Translations under genes and position numbers: made by a program
Origin: JAUVKT01 sp942491535
GTDB lineage: Bacteria; Bacteroidota; Bacteroidia; Bacteroidales; VadinHA17
Assembly: GCA_942491535.1 (NCBI GenBank)
Contig: CALOBV010000005.1
Location: 186,001-250,000, forward strand
Direction: 5' to 3'
Length of the DNA stretch: 64,000 nucleotides
In this document: piece by piece, positions 8,645 to 17,999 of the stretch
How the letters are laid out: every line of letters starts with the position of its first letter
Numbering within the stretch: position 1 is the stretch's first letter
The notes under the pieces: generated by a model
The model's input: the letters and a program-made list of their open reading frames with translations, nothing else
Database searches by the model: none
Told to the model about the DNA's origin: nothing

Positions 8645-10264
8645 ATGATTACTAAAGATGCTCTTGCAGGTTATGGCATTTCTGACCCTGTTGAAATAAT
8701 CTATAATCCCGGTTATGAAGAACTATTTATTGAAGAAACCAGGTCCGGCCTTGAAAGATTTGAGATGGGGCTCGTTACTAAAAGCGGAGCAGTTGCTGTT
8801 GATACAGGTATATATACCGGAAGGTCGCCAAAGGATAAATATATTGTTAAAGACGAAAAGTCAAAAGATACTGTCTGGTGGAAGACTGACAATTCTATTG
8901 TTTCTGATAATAAACCTATAGACCAGAAAACATGGGATCATTGTCACAGACTCGCTGCCAAGCAATTGTCTGAAAAAAGGTTATTTGTGGTAGACTGTTA
9001 CTGCGGAGCCAATGAGGCCACTCGCCTTAAGGTGAGATTTATAATGGAAGTGGCCTGGCAGGCACACTTTGTTAAAAATATGTTTATCAGGCCAACAGAG
9101 GAAGAACTTGAAAGTTTTGAACCTGATTTTGTCTTTCTTACCGCATCTAAGACCAACAACCCCGACTGGAAAGAGATGGGCCTTCATTCAGAGACTTTTG
9201 TTTTTTTCGACCTTACAAAAGGAATGGCTGTCGTTGGCGGATCATGGTATGGCGGTGAGATGAAAAAAGGAATATTCTCGGTAATGAACTACTACCTTCC
9301 CTTACAGGGTATTGCCGCTATGCATTGCTCGGCAAATGTCGGAAAAAAAGGTGACGTTGCTATATTCTTTGGTCTTTCAGGTACGGGTAAAACAACATTA
9401 TCGACCGACCCGGCCAGGGCATTGATAGGTGATGATGAGCACGGCTGGGATGATGATGGTATTTTTAATTTTGAAGGGGGCTGCTATGCTAAGTGCATCC
9501 ATCTTAGCAAAGACAAAGAACCAGATATATATAATGCTATTAAAAGGGATGCCCTGCTTGAGAATGTTGTAGTGCACCGTGACGGTAAGATAAATTTTGA
9601 AGATAACAGGAAAACCGAAAACACAAGAGTTTCATACCCAATTTACCATATTAAGAATATTGTTAAGCCAGTATCAAAAGCCGGACATGCACAGAAAGTA
9701 ATATTTCTGACAGCAGATGCCTTTGGTGTTCTTCCTCCTGTCTCAAAGCTAAGCAAGGGACAGACAGGTTATTACTTTGTAAGCGGATATACTGCGAAAG
9801 TTGCAGGAACCGAACTTGGTATAAAAGAACCAGTACCATCATTCTCAGCCTGTTTTGGTGCTGCATTCCTGCTGCTTGACCCTTCAATATACGCCCATGA
9901 ACTGATAAGAAAGATGGAGCAACACAATGCTGATGCATGGCTCGTAAATACTGGCTGGGTAGGAGGAAGATATGGAGTAGGAAACAGAATAGACATTAAA
10001 CCAACCCGTACAATTATCAACTCCATTCTTGATGGATCAATTAACGAGGCATCGTTCAGCGATATCCCTGTATTTGGATTGTCAATCCCCGACAGATTAG
10101 AAGGTGTTGATACAAATCTTCTTGATCCGAGAAACTCATGGTCAAGTGCTAAGGAATGGCATATTGCTGCAGTTAACCTGGCTGACCTTTTTATAGAAAA
10201 TTTCCATAGGTTTACATATAATGACAAGATTAAGGAGATGATGCAATATGGACCTGTGCTCTAA
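8645..10264 (+). CDS. pckA: phosphoenolpyruvate carboxykinase (ATP)
   Basis: Interconverts oxaloacetate + ATP and PEP + CO2 + ADP. In succinate-forming Bacteroidota it usually runs in the carboxylating direction. The 539-residue protein is full length for the ATP-type class. Visible motifs are the kinase-1a P-loop GLSGTGKTTLS at 243-253, the kinase-2 region with GDDEHGWDDDGIFNFEGG, and NTGWVGGRYGVG near 436-447. The GTP-type enzyme has different motifs and can be excluded. It is followed 14 nt later by plsY on the same strand, probably incidental co-transcription. Confidence 0.97.
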   Translation: MITKDALAGYGISDPVEIIYNPGYEELFIEETRSGLERFEMGLVTKSGAVAVDTGIYTGRSPKDKYIVKDEKSKDTVWWKTDNSIVSDNKPIDQKTWDHCHRLAAKQLSEKRLFVVDCYCGANEATRLKVRFIMEVAWQAHFVKNMFIRPTEEELESFEPDFVFLTASKTNNPDWKEMGLHSETFVFFDLTKGMAVVGGSWYGGEMKKGIFSVMNYYLPLQGIAAMHCSANVGKKGDVAIFFGLSGTGKTTLSTDPARALIGDDEHGWDDDGIFNFEGGCYAKCIHLSKDKEPDIYNAIKRDALLENVVVHRDGKINFEDNRKTENTRVSYPIYHIKNIVKPVSKAGHAQKVIFLTADAFGVLPPVSKLSKGQTGYYFVSGYTAKVAGTELGIKEPVPSFSACFGAAFLLLDPSIYAHELIRKMEQHNADAWLVNTGWVGGRYGVGNRIDIKPTRTIINSILDGSINEASFSDIPVFGLSIPDRLEGVDTNLLDPRNSWSSAKEWHIAAVNLADLFIENFHRFTYNDKIKEMMQYGPVL

Positions 10265-10278
10265 TTTCAGCAAACATT

Positions 10279-10917
10279 ATGAATGTTAAACTGCTAATAC
10301 TTACCTGCCTGGCAGCCTATGCTCTTGGCTCTATTGCAACTGCAGTATGGGCCGGAAAGATATTCCATAAGCTTGATATCCGTGAACACGGGAGTGGTAA
10401 TGCAGGTGCAACAAACACAATAAGGGTACTTGGCTGGAGCACCGGGATACCGGTATTAATTATTGATATTGGCAAGGGCTGGCTGGCTGCCAGCCTTCCT
10501 TTAATATTTAACCTTGCCGACCATGGATCGCCGGAGGTGGTTAATCTTCAGATTCTAACGGGATCTATAGCAATTGTAGGCCATGTATTTCCAATATTTG
10601 CAGGATTTAAGGGAGGAAAAGGTGTTGCTACAACCTTCGGAGTATTATTATCACTGAGTCCCTTAGTAACTATATCTTGCTTTGCGGTATTCCTGGTTGT
10701 TCTGCTTATTACAGGCTATGTGTCAGTTAGTTCAATGTCAGCAGGTATTTCCTTCCCCATTTTTATTACCCTGTTTGATGCTCGCCAATCAATTTTTCTG
10801 CTAATCTTTGCAGTTCTAATAGGCATTGCAATAATTCTGACACATAAAAAGAATATAGCAAAACTTCGGAAAGGAGAAGAAAATCGATTTCTCTGGAAGG
10901 GCAGAGACAGCAAATAA
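10279..10917 (+). CDS. plsY: glycerol-3-phosphate acyltransferase PlsY
   Basis: Inner-membrane acyltransferase moving an acyl group from acyl-phosphate to glycerol-3-phosphate, the first step of phospholipid synthesis; it works with PlsX, not in this window. The 212-residue protein has about five membrane segments. The three family motifs are visible: GSGNAGATN at 38-46, GHVFPIFAGFKGGKGVAT in the middle with the glycine-rich loop, and the H-K-N-rich cytoplasmic tail (THKKNIAKLRKGEEN). It follows pckA by 14 nt and precedes a nitroreductase gene on the same strand. Confidence 0.95.
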   Translation: MNVKLLILTCLAAYALGSIATAVWAGKIFHKLDIREHGSGNAGATNTIRVLGWSTGIPVLIIDIGKGWLAASLPLIFNLADHGSPEVVNLQILTGSIAIVGHVFPIFAGFKGGKGVATTFGVLLSLSPLVTISCFAVFLVVLLITGYVSVSSMSAGISFPIFITLFDARQSIFLLIFAVLIGIAIILTHKKNIAKLRKGEENRFLWKGRDSK

Positions 10918-10946
10918 GATTTAACTAATTTAATAAAATCAATAAT

Positions 10947-11498
10947 ATGATTAGTGGTGAAGAGATGCTTGCCAGGATAAAGAGCAGGCAGAGCGACAGG
11001 GCTTATCTTGATAAGAAAGTTGAGAAAGAGAAGCTGGAAAGGATACTTGAAGCAGGCAGGGTGGCTCCTTCGGCATGTAATTCACAGCCATGGAGATTTA
11101 TTGTTGTAGACGAGCCAGAATTATTAAAAAAGGTATCGGCAGCAGCATCTGCAAAGGGGCTCGGGTTTAACCGCTTTACAGATCAGGTTCCAATATTTAT
11201 TATTATTGTAAGGGAGAAATCAAAGCCAATCGCACAGGTAGGTGGAGCTATTAAGGATAAGGATTATTCTCTTATTGATGTTGGTATTGCTGCTGAAAAC
11301 ATTTGCCTCCAGGCTGCTGCTGAAGGGCTTGGAAGCTGTATCCTGGGGTGGTTTAATGAAAAAGAAGTCAAAAACCTGCTGAATATACCTTCAAACAAAA
11401 GAGCCGAACTGGTAATAACACTGGGCTACCCTGCTAAACCCACCAGAAACAAAAGCAGGAGGGCATTTGATGATGTGGTGTCTTATAATAGTTACTAG
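10947..11498 (+). CDS. nitroreductase-family protein
   Basis: FMN-dependent oxidoreductase of the nitroreductase superfamily, 183 residues, compact single domain. The FMN-phosphate motif RQSDRAY near 14-20 and the conserved APSACNSQPWRFIVV (about 37-51) are visible, as is the central GxAAENICLQAAAEGLGSC helix and LGYPA near the end. The natural substrate cannot be assigned; such proteins reduce nitro compounds, quinones or flavin in vitro. Same strand and 29 nt after plsY. Its stop codon enters a TTGC-rich repeat shared with the convergent aminotransferase gene. Confidence 0.88.
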   Translation: MISGEEMLARIKSRQSDRAYLDKKVEKEKLERILEAGRVAPSACNSQPWRFIVVDEPELLKKVSAAASAKGLGFNRFTDQVPIFIIIVREKSKPIAQVGGAIKDKDYSLIDVGIAAENICLQAAAEGLGSCILGWFNEKEVKNLLNIPSNKRAELVITLGYPAKPTRNKSRRAFDDVVSYNSY

Positions 11499-11538
11499 TT
11501 GCTGGTTTCTGGTTGCAGGTTATACTTGCAACTTGCAA

Positions 11539-12732
11539 CTATTTTAGCTTGGCCAGTGCCTCTTTAATCCGCCTGATTGCTTCAATAAGTTCTTCGTCTG
11601 ATGCGGCATAGGAGAGCCTCAGACAGTCGGGAGATCCAAACCCAGCCCCTCCCACTGTAGCAACATGAGCCTTCTCAAGAATATACATTACCAGATCAGT
11701 AGAATCATTTATTACATTCTCTCCATAACTCTTACCTATAAAATAACTTACTTCCGGGAATACGTAAAAAGCACCCTGCGGGACCCTTACTTTTAATCCT
11801 TCTATCTTGGATAATAAACCACAAACAAGATCCCTTCTCTTAAGAAAAGCATCTCTCATCTTCTCTTTTGAATCTGTTTTTGATGTTACTGCCGCCAGAG
11901 CAGCCCTCTGTGATATTGATGATACACCTGAAGTAAACTGACCCTGTAGCTTATTTACACCCTTAGCGATCCATAAAGGAGCACCTATATAGCCAATTCT
12001 CCAGCCTGTCATTGCATATCCCTTGGATACTCCATTTAAAGTTATTACCCTGTCGTAGATAAAATCAAATGAAGCAATACTTACATGCTCTACGCCAAAG
12101 GTAATATGCTCATATATCTCATCAGAAAGCACAAAAACGCCTTCATGTTTCTCAATTACGCGTGCGATACTCTCCATCTCATCCCTTGTATAAACCATCC
12201 CCGTCGGATTCGAAGGCGAATTAAACAGTATTAGCCTGGTTTTAGGTGTTATTGCTGCTTCAATCTCTTCTGCTGTTGCCTTGAAGTCGTTTTCAATAGT
12301 TGTATTAATTATTACCGGTTTCCCTTCTGCAAGGATAATCTGATCGTAATAACTTACCCAGTAGGGTGCTAAAATAATAACCTCGTCGCCCGGATTTACT
12401 ATTGTCAGAATAACGTTTATTAAGGAATGCTTCCCTCCTCCTGAAACTACAATTTGATCGGGCGAATAATCCAGCCCGTTCTCCTCCTTAAATTTGACTG
12501 ATATCGCTTCCCTCAAATCAGCATATCCCGGCACCGGAGGATAAGATGTATAGTTATCGTCAATAGCCTTTTTAGCTGCTTCTTTAATATCGTCCGGTGT
12601 ATGAAAATCGGGTTCTCCGATGGCAAGGTTAATCACATCAATACCCTTTGCTTTCATTTCACGACTCTTCTGGGCCATAGCCAGGGTCTGTGACACTGAT
12701 AATGATTTTAGTCGATCAGATAGATATTCCAT
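11539..12732 (-). CDS. aspC: aspartate-type aminotransferase, class I
   Basis: PLP-dependent fold-type I aminotransferase of the bacterial Ib aspartate aminotransferase group, 397 residues. Residues readable from sequence: N175 in SPSNPTG, D204 and Y207 in LSDEIYE, the Schiff-base lysine K237 in GVSKGYAMTGWRIGY, and the substrate carboxylate arginine near residue 377 in CLRLSYA. GEPDFHTP near the N-terminus is typical of the group. Aspartate/2-oxoglutarate is the likely substrate pair, but aromatic or prephenate activity cannot be excluded. It is a single gene, convergent with the nitroreductase gene. Confidence 0.88.
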   Translation of the reverse strand: MEYLSDRLKSLSVSQTLAMAQKSREMKAKGIDVINLAIGEPDFHTPDDIKEAAKKAIDDNYTSYPPVPGYADLREAISVKFKEENGLDYSPDQIVVSGGGKHSLINVILTIVNPGDEVIILAPYWVSYYDQIILAEGKPVIINTTIENDFKATAEEIEAAITPKTRLILFNSPSNPTGMVYTRDEMESIARVIEKHEGVFVLSDEIYEHITFGVEHVSIASFDFIYDRVITLNGVSKGYAMTGWRIGYIGAPLWIAKGVNKLQGQFTSGVSSISQRAALAAVTSKTDSKEKMRDAFLKRRDLVCGLLSKIEGLKVRVPQGAFYVFPEVSYFIGKSYGENVINDSTDLVMYILEKAHVATVGGAGFGSPDCLRLSYAASDEELIEAIRRIKEALAKLK

Positions 12733-13034
12733 TTTTTGGTTTTTTAAAGTAAGAAAAGCAAAATTAGCAGTTTAGTTGAAATTATTAAAGCAATACAGGA
12801 AAACCTTAGCAGGAGTATGTTGAAGGGCAGGTAAAAGAGGCAAAGGGCATAGGTCTAAGGGCTAAGGGCTTTGGGCATAGAGGGAAGAGGGAAGTGGGAA
12901 GAGGGAAGAGAATAGAGCGAAGAGGTAAGAGGTAAGAGGTAAGAGCGAAGGGCATAGGTTTATGGAAATATTACCTATTATACAATCTTCAAATTTTTAT
13001 TATAGGTTTGTAATAGATTCAAAAAATATCAATA
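12733..13034. repeat. 302-bp intergenic stretch with purine-rich low-complexity array
   Basis: No gene seen. From about 12820 to 12957 the plus strand is an almost pure A/G mixture of degenerate words (AAGGGC, TAAGGGCT, AGAGGGAAG, GGTAAGAG). The right end holds a candidate promoter for the next gene. Confidence 0.75.
13003..13010 (+). promoter_or_regulatory. possible -7 promoter element
   Basis: TAGGTTTG matches TAnnTTTG, 25 nt before the ATG at 13035. No good TTTG lies at the -33 distance. Confidence 0.4.
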
Positions 13035-13556
13035 ATGGAAAATGCAAAAGATATTCTACTGGCAACAATACCGGCACTTCTGGTACTGATAACAGCATAT
13101 TTCTCTATAAGGCAGAGTTTCAAAAACGAATGGGATAAGAGACGAAATGAGATAGCGCTGGCAAATTCAAAAACTATTACTCCCATCAGGCTGCAGGCTT
13201 ATGAGCGCTTAACACTTTTCCTTGAACGTATTTCAGTTGAGTCGCTGATTATGCGCACAAATAAAGCCGGTATCGACGCCAAGACTCTTCAATCTGCTTT
13301 ACTTGCCACTATCAGAGCCGAATTTGATCATAATCTTGCGCAGCAGATATATGTGTCTCCTCAGCTATGGGAGGTTCTGAAAAATGCAAAAACAAATACA
13401 ATAAAATTAATAAATACAAGTGCTGAGAAACTCCCTCCAAAATCATCAGGCTCTGATTTCAGTAAATTCCTGCTTGAAGCAGTTATGGAAATGGATAAGG
13501 AAGCCACAAAAGTTGCGATAGACTACCTTAAAAGCGAGGTAGGACGGATGATGTAA
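13035..13556 (+). CDS. conserved membrane-anchored protein of unknown function
   Basis: A 173-residue protein I recognise only as a type of conserved hypothetical seen in Bacteroidota. One membrane segment (about residues 7-24, LLATIPALLVLITAYFSI) is followed by a charged amphipathic region with repeated helices and no Cys, suggesting a single-pass anchor with a cytosolic helical domain. Its conserved-looking parts are RLQAYERLTLFLERI and RAEFDHNLAQQIYVS. Monocistronic, with a GCAGGGT repeat right after the stop. No function is assigned. Confidence 0.7.
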   Translation: MENAKDILLATIPALLVLITAYFSIRQSFKNEWDKRRNEIALANSKTITPIRLQAYERLTLFLERISVESLIMRTNKAGIDAKTLQSALLATIRAEFDHNLAQQIYVSPQLWEVLKNAKTNTIKLINTSAEKLPPKSSGSDFSKFLLEAVMEMDKEATKVAIDYLKSEVGRMM

Positions 13557-13558
13557 GA

Positions 13559-13590
13559 AGCAGGGTGCAGGGTGCAGGGTGCAGGGTGCA
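13559..13590. repeat. GCAGGGT heptamer array
   Basis: Four perfect copies of GCAGGGT starting three bases after the stop codon of the preceding gene. Confidence 0.9.
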
Positions 13591-13693
13591 AATGATTCCA
13601 GAATAACAATTCTTGATTTTGGATTTGAAGAAAGTATATCTACGATGGCCATAAGGAACTAATCCATACTTCGCAATTCTAATTCCGAATTCC

Positions 13694-13728
13694 GAAAAAA
13701 AAAGGGAATCCCAATTATGAATTCCCTT
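13694..13728 (-). terminator. intrinsic terminator for htpG
   Basis: Stem AAAGGGAAT (13700-13708) with ATTCCCTTT (13720-13728). The plus-strand A-run at 13694-13702 gives a U-run at the 3' end of the minus-strand transcript. Confidence 0.8.
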
Positions 13729-13752
13729 TGCTCTTTGCTCTTAGCTCTTAGC

Positions 13753-15801
13753 TTAAAGCAGGTCGATTGATCTTTTGACAAATTTACTCAGTTCTTCTCC
13801 CTTAAGCATGTTATTAGACAGAAGTGCAAGATCGATCAACTGTTTTATCAGAGCTTGTTTACCGGCATACTCTTCCAGCTCTTTTTTCCTGGCCTCCTCA
13901 TATTTACTGAGGGTCTTATTAAGTTTTTCAAGCTTATCTTTTTCGGCCTGGGTTATTTCCTCTTCCTTTTTACTGCCCTGTGACTTTTCTTCCTTCTCTT
14001 TATCGGCGATTGATTTCTTAATCTTTTTGTTATGTTCTTTTAGCTTCTCTCCCAGCTCTTTATCAACGCCTTCGGTAATACCAATAATTGACGGGTGGTT
14101 ATTATTAACAACAAGATTATAAGAATCAGGTAGATCTCCATAGAAATTCATACCACCACCTCCAAGCTGAGACATATCTTTCATCCTTCTCATAAACTCA
14201 GACTGGGTAATAATAACGGGTGCATCTGTTTCAGGCATAGATTCGGTAAGCACAACAAAATGGGCTCCTTTCGAAAGCTGACTTGTAAAAAGAACATTCA
14301 GGTTGTCCTGTTGCTCCTGCGATAAACGGGATTCAATCTGCTCATCCTTCTCAATCAATTTCTCTACCACCTCTGAATCGACTCTTACAAAACGACTGTC
14401 TTTAAACTTACTTTCAAGGTGATTAATAAGATGGGTGTCAAGCTGTCCGTCCATCAGGATAACATCGTAGCCTTTTTCTTTTGCTTTTGAAATATAGGTG
14501 TACTGGGCATCGCTGTCGGTAGAGTAAAGATATATAAGCGACTTGTTCTTATCTGTTTGGTTCTCCTTAATAATATTTTCATACTCTTCGTATGTAAAAT
14601 ACTTGCCATCGGTATTTTTGAACAAAGCAAACTTGGAAGCTCTTTCATAAAATTTCTCTTCTGTAATTATTCCATATATAATAAAAAGCTTCAGATCATC
14701 CCATTTCTTCTCAAAATCATCACGATTATTCTTAAAGATATCGCTTAGTCGTTCGGCCACCTTCTTATTAATATGACCTGATATCTTTTTGACATTTGCA
14801 TCACTTTGCAGGTAGCTCCTTGAAACATTCAGAGGAATATCAGGCGAATCTATTACACCATGTAACAGTGTTAAGAATTCCGGAACTATTCCCTCTACAG
14901 AATCAGTTACAAATACCTGGTTACTATAAAGTTGGATCTTGTTTTTCTGTATCTCGATATTGCTTTTAATCTTAGGGAAATACAATATACCGGTAAGATT
15001 GAAAGGGTAATCAACATTAAGGTGAATATTAAACAGGGGTTCGTCACCAACCGGGTATAACTCCCTATAAAAAGACGAATAGTCTTCATCCTTCAGGTCG
15101 GCAGGCTTTCTGGTCCATGCAGGCTGAGTGTTATTTATGATTTTGTCCTTATCTGTATCTACATACTTATCCTTCTTCCATTCCTGTTCCTTTCCGAAAG
15201 CTATTTCGACAGGAAGGAATTTACAGTACTTATTTAACAGTTCCTCAATTCTTTGATTTTCAAGAAAATCCTTCGAATCGCTGTCTAAATACAAAATGAT
15301 ATCGGTACCAACATCCTCTTTTTCTACATCTTCAATTGAATATTCAGGACTACCATCGCATGTCCATTTTACAGCCTTGGCGTCTTCCTGCCACGATTTT
15401 GTTATTACCTCAACCTTATCAGACACCATAAATGATGAGTAAAAGCCTAAACCAAAATGACCTATTATTGCATTGGCCTGTTCCTTATATTTATCAAGAA
15501 AATCATTTGCGCTTGAAAATGCTATCTGGTTCAGGTACTTATCCAACTCCTCTGCGGTCATCCCAATTCCCTTATCGGAAACTGTTAATGTTTTCTTCTT
15601 TTTATTTACATCAATCCTGATTGTCGTATCACCGATTTCTCCTTTATAATCACCAACTGAAGCAAGAGTTTTAAGCTTCTGTGTAGCATCGACTGCATTT
15701 GATACCAGTTCTCTTAGGAAAATTTCATGGTCTGAATAGAGAAATTTCTTTATTATCGGAAAAATATTCTCAGTAGTTACTCCAATTTTACCCTTCTGCA
15801 T
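13753..15801 (-). CDS. htpG: molecular chaperone HtpG (Hsp90)
   Basis: Bacterial Hsp90, a dimeric ATP-dependent cytosolic chaperone. The 682-residue protein has the GHKL ATPase domain with ELVSNAVDA (near 33-41), SDKGIGM (near 74-80) and GHFGLGFYS (near 113-121), then a middle domain with the conserved NVSRSYLQSD, and a C-terminal dimerisation domain. A Lys/Glu-rich segment near residues 590-630 is longer than in E. coli HtpG. It is monocistronic, with a hairpin terminator downstream. The stop codon lies at the edge of a TAAGAGC-word array. Confidence 0.97.
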   Translation of the reverse strand: MQKGKIGVTTENIFPIIKKFLYSDHEIFLRELVSNAVDATQKLKTLASVGDYKGEIGDTTIRIDVNKKKKTLTVSDKGIGMTAEELDKYLNQIAFSSANDFLDKYKEQANAIIGHFGLGFYSSFMVSDKVEVITKSWQEDAKAVKWTCDGSPEYSIEDVEKEDVGTDIILYLDSDSKDFLENQRIEELLNKYCKFLPVEIAFGKEQEWKKDKYVDTDKDKIINNTQPAWTRKPADLKDEDYSSFYRELYPVGDEPLFNIHLNVDYPFNLTGILYFPKIKSNIEIQKNKIQLYSNQVFVTDSVEGIVPEFLTLLHGVIDSPDIPLNVSRSYLQSDANVKKISGHINKKVAERLSDIFKNNRDDFEKKWDDLKLFIIYGIITEEKFYERASKFALFKNTDGKYFTYEEYENIIKENQTDKNKSLIYLYSTDSDAQYTYISKAKEKGYDVILMDGQLDTHLINHLESKFKDSRFVRVDSEVVEKLIEKDEQIESRLSQEQQDNLNVLFTSQLSKGAHFVVLTESMPETDAPVIITQSEFMRRMKDMSQLGGGGMNFYGDLPDSYNLVVNNNHPSIIGITEGVDKELGEKLKEHNKKIKKSIADKEKEEKSQGSKKEEEITQAEKDKLEKLNKTLSKYEEARKKELEEYAGKQALIKQLIDLALLSNNMLKGEELSKFVKRSIDLL

Positions 15802-15919
15802 TTTTATACTATTTAATGTTTGACATCTGTTATATGCAGCACTATTTCAAAGGATGTGCCAAGTATGATAATATGACAAAAAGTCACTATATAGATGCTA
15901 GTCCTTGCAGTATAAAGAA

Positions 15920-16060
15920 ATGTTGACACTCAGGCAGTGTGCATGGGGCATGGGGCATGGAGTATTATCATCCCGAGCGAGACCCCGGGTCAACGAGGGT
16001 CAGTGAGTCAAATTACGCTGAGCAAAGCGAAGCAAATTACAACGAACGTAGTGAGTTAAT
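15920..16060. repeat. degenerate intergenic repeats overlapping the end of the class III aminotransferase gene
   Basis: Contains a GGGGCAT tandem (15940-15960), then words of the type CGAACGTAGTGAG and AGCAAAGCGAAGC separated by AATTAC. Read on the minus strand, the AATTAC-spaced words begin inside the last nine codons of the gene ending at 16037. Confidence 0.65.
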
Positions 16061-17221
16061 TACCATTTCACTGGCAAGGTCGATTTCCTCTTCCGTAATT
16101 GTCAATGGCGGTGCTATCCGGAAAGCATCGTTGCAGAAGAGGAATCTGTCTACTATCATACCATTCTCCAGGCTGCTCTCCATAAAATTATCGAGCATGG
16201 CCGGGGATTTAAGTTCGACTGCCAGGAATAATCCTGAGCCACGGATATTTTTTATTTTGGAGTGTTTCAGATTTTCTCTAAACCTCTCCCCCTTCCTATT
16301 CGACTCAGTGTGAAGATCTTCGGAAAGAATCACTTCGAGGGAGGCCATCCCTGCTGCACAGCTTACCGGGTGTCCGCCAAATGTAGTTATATGGCCGAGA
16401 GCCGGATTAGCAGATAAACTGTTCATAATTTCGGATGATGATATAAATGCTCCCAGGGGCATACCACCACCCATAGCTTTCGCTAAAGCAACGATGTCGG
16501 GATATACGCCAAATTTTTTCATTGCAAAGAGCTCTCCTACTCTTCCAAAACCGGTTTGTATCTCATCAAAAACCAGTAAGGCTCCTGTCTTATTGCACCG
16601 ATCACGAAGTTTTGTAAGAAAATTATCTTCAGGTAATATTATACCAGCCTCGGCCTGTATAGGTTCCACAAAAACTGCTGCAGTTCTATTGTCTATCTCA
16701 TCGAGAGATTCAGTGCTATTAAAATCTACCTGGTACATATCAGGCAAAAGGGGTCGGTATGCATTCCTGTAAAACTCTGTTCCCTGGATGCTCAGGGCAC
16801 CCTGGGTACTTCCATGATATGACTTATTAAAGGAGACTATTTTGCTTCGTCCGGTAAACTTTTTAGCCAGTTTCATAGCACCTTCAATAGCCTCTGAACC
16901 TGAATTCACAAAATAAACCGACTCAAGTCCGCCTCCCAGGTTTTCGACAAGTAACTCGGCATATTTTACCTGGGGTGTTTGCACCATTTCACCATATACC
17001 ATCAGGTGCATATACTTATCTATCTGTGCTTTAGCGGCCTGTTTAACCCTGGGATGTGAATGACCAACATTACTTACCGAAACACCTGATACCAGGTCGA
17101 GATATTTTTTTCCATCAGGGCTATACAACCAGATTCCCTCAGCTCTTTCAACCTCGAGCAAAAGAGGATTCCGGGTGGTTTGCCCGACATACTTTAAAAA
17201 AAGATTTCTTTCCGATAACAT
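16037..17221 (-). CDS. class III aminotransferase (acetylornithine/ornithine-type)
   Basis: PLP-dependent omega-aminotransferase of 394 residues. FVNSGSEAIEGAMKLAK (104-120), FDEIQTGFGR with PLP-ring aspartate D219, and Schiff-base lysine K248 in ALAKAMGGGMPLGA are clear. The family includes acetylornithine, ornithine, 4-aminobutyrate and lysine aminotransferases. No arginine-biosynthesis genes flank it, so ArgD is not asserted; in an amino-acid fermenter a catabolic role is equally likely. The last residues (VINSLRSL) are encoded by DNA resembling the repeat that follows the stop. The LytTR gene lies 12 nt upstream on the same strand. Confidence 0.85.
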   Translation of the reverse strand: MLSERNLFLKYVGQTTRNPLLLEVERAEGIWLYSPDGKKYLDLVSGVSVSNVGHSHPRVKQAAKAQIDKYMHLMVYGEMVQTPQVKYAELLVENLGGGLESVYFVNSGSEAIEGAMKLAKKFTGRSKIVSFNKSYHGSTQGALSIQGTEFYRNAYRPLLPDMYQVDFNSTESLDEIDNRTAAVFVEPIQAEAGIILPEDNFLTKLRDRCNKTGALLVFDEIQTGFGRVGELFAMKKFGVYPDIVALAKAMGGGMPLGAFISSSEIMNSLSANPALGHITTFGGHPVSCAAGMASLEVILSEDLHTESNRKGERFRENLKHSKIKNIRGSGLFLAVELKSPAMLDNFMESSLENGMIVDRFLFCNDAFRIAPPLTITEEEIDLASEMVINSLRSL

Positions 17222-17233
17222 TTACCAACATAT

Positions 17234-17944
17234 TTATCTTAACATAACATTTATCTCTTTGAGCAAAGAGTCTCGATAAGATTTACCTATTGGAATGGTG
17301 GAATTTATTTCGGAATATCCTTTTATCTCAAGTCCATTATCCCGAATTGTATTAATTCGGCTCTTATTAACAATATAGGAGCGATGAACTCTGACAAACA
17401 GGAATGAGGGCAGTTGCTGTTCAATTGCCTTCATTGTGAAATGAATGGTATATTTTTCAGAACCGGTGTGCAGTACAACATAGTTCTCCAGGGCTTCTAC
17501 AAGTATTATGTCATCTAGTTTTATTTTAACAAGAGTTGAGCCCTTTTTAATAAATATTTCCTGGTTTCCCAGGTTGTCACCGAAGGATTTGTCCTGGTAC
17601 CTGATAACCTTATCTATCGCCTTACATAATCTGGAATAACTTACCGGTTTAATAAGGTAATCTATTACATCAAAATCGTAAGCTTTAACAGCTAAATTCT
17701 CATTACCGGTAACCATTATAATAGATGGAGGCCTTTCAAGACTTCCAATAAAATCGAATCCATCCATATGTGGCATCTGAATATCGAGGAAAACAAGATC
17801 GATATCCGGTCTCTTTACCAGTTCGTTACGAGCAATTACTGCACTATTAAATTCTCCAACAAGATTTAGGAAGGAGGATTTTCTTATCAGCTCAGATATT
17901 ACTTTACACGAAAGCTTATCATCATCTACGATAATGCAGTTCAT
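17234..17944 (-). CDS. LytTR-family response regulator
   Basis: Two-domain regulator of 236 residues. The receiver domain has the acidic pocket D7-D9, phospho-acceptor D54 in FLDIQMP, T79 in MVTG and K99 in LIKP. After a short linker (about 120-130) comes a LytTR DNA-binding domain (about 131-236) with VEALENYVVLHT and FVRVHRSYIVN, the family signatures. No histidine kinase is adjacent, so the partner is elsewhere. It sits upstream of the class III aminotransferase gene and may be co-transcribed with it. Target genes are unknown. Confidence 0.93.
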   Translation of the reverse strand: MNCIIVDDDKLSCKVISELIRKSSFLNLVGEFNSAVIARNELVKRPDIDLVFLDIQMPHMDGFDFIGSLERPPSIIMVTGNENLAVKAYDFDVIDYLIKPVSYSRLCKAIDKVIRYQDKSFGDNLGNQEIFIKKGSTLVKIKLDDIILVEALENYVVLHTGSEKYTIHFTMKAIEQQLPSFLFVRVHRSYIVNKSRINTIRDNGLEIKGYSEINSTIPIGKSYRDSLLKEINVMLR

Positions 17945-17999
17945 TTCAGATTATTTTCATTCCAGGTCTGAATCAAAAATAGGAAAAAATATTTAATAT

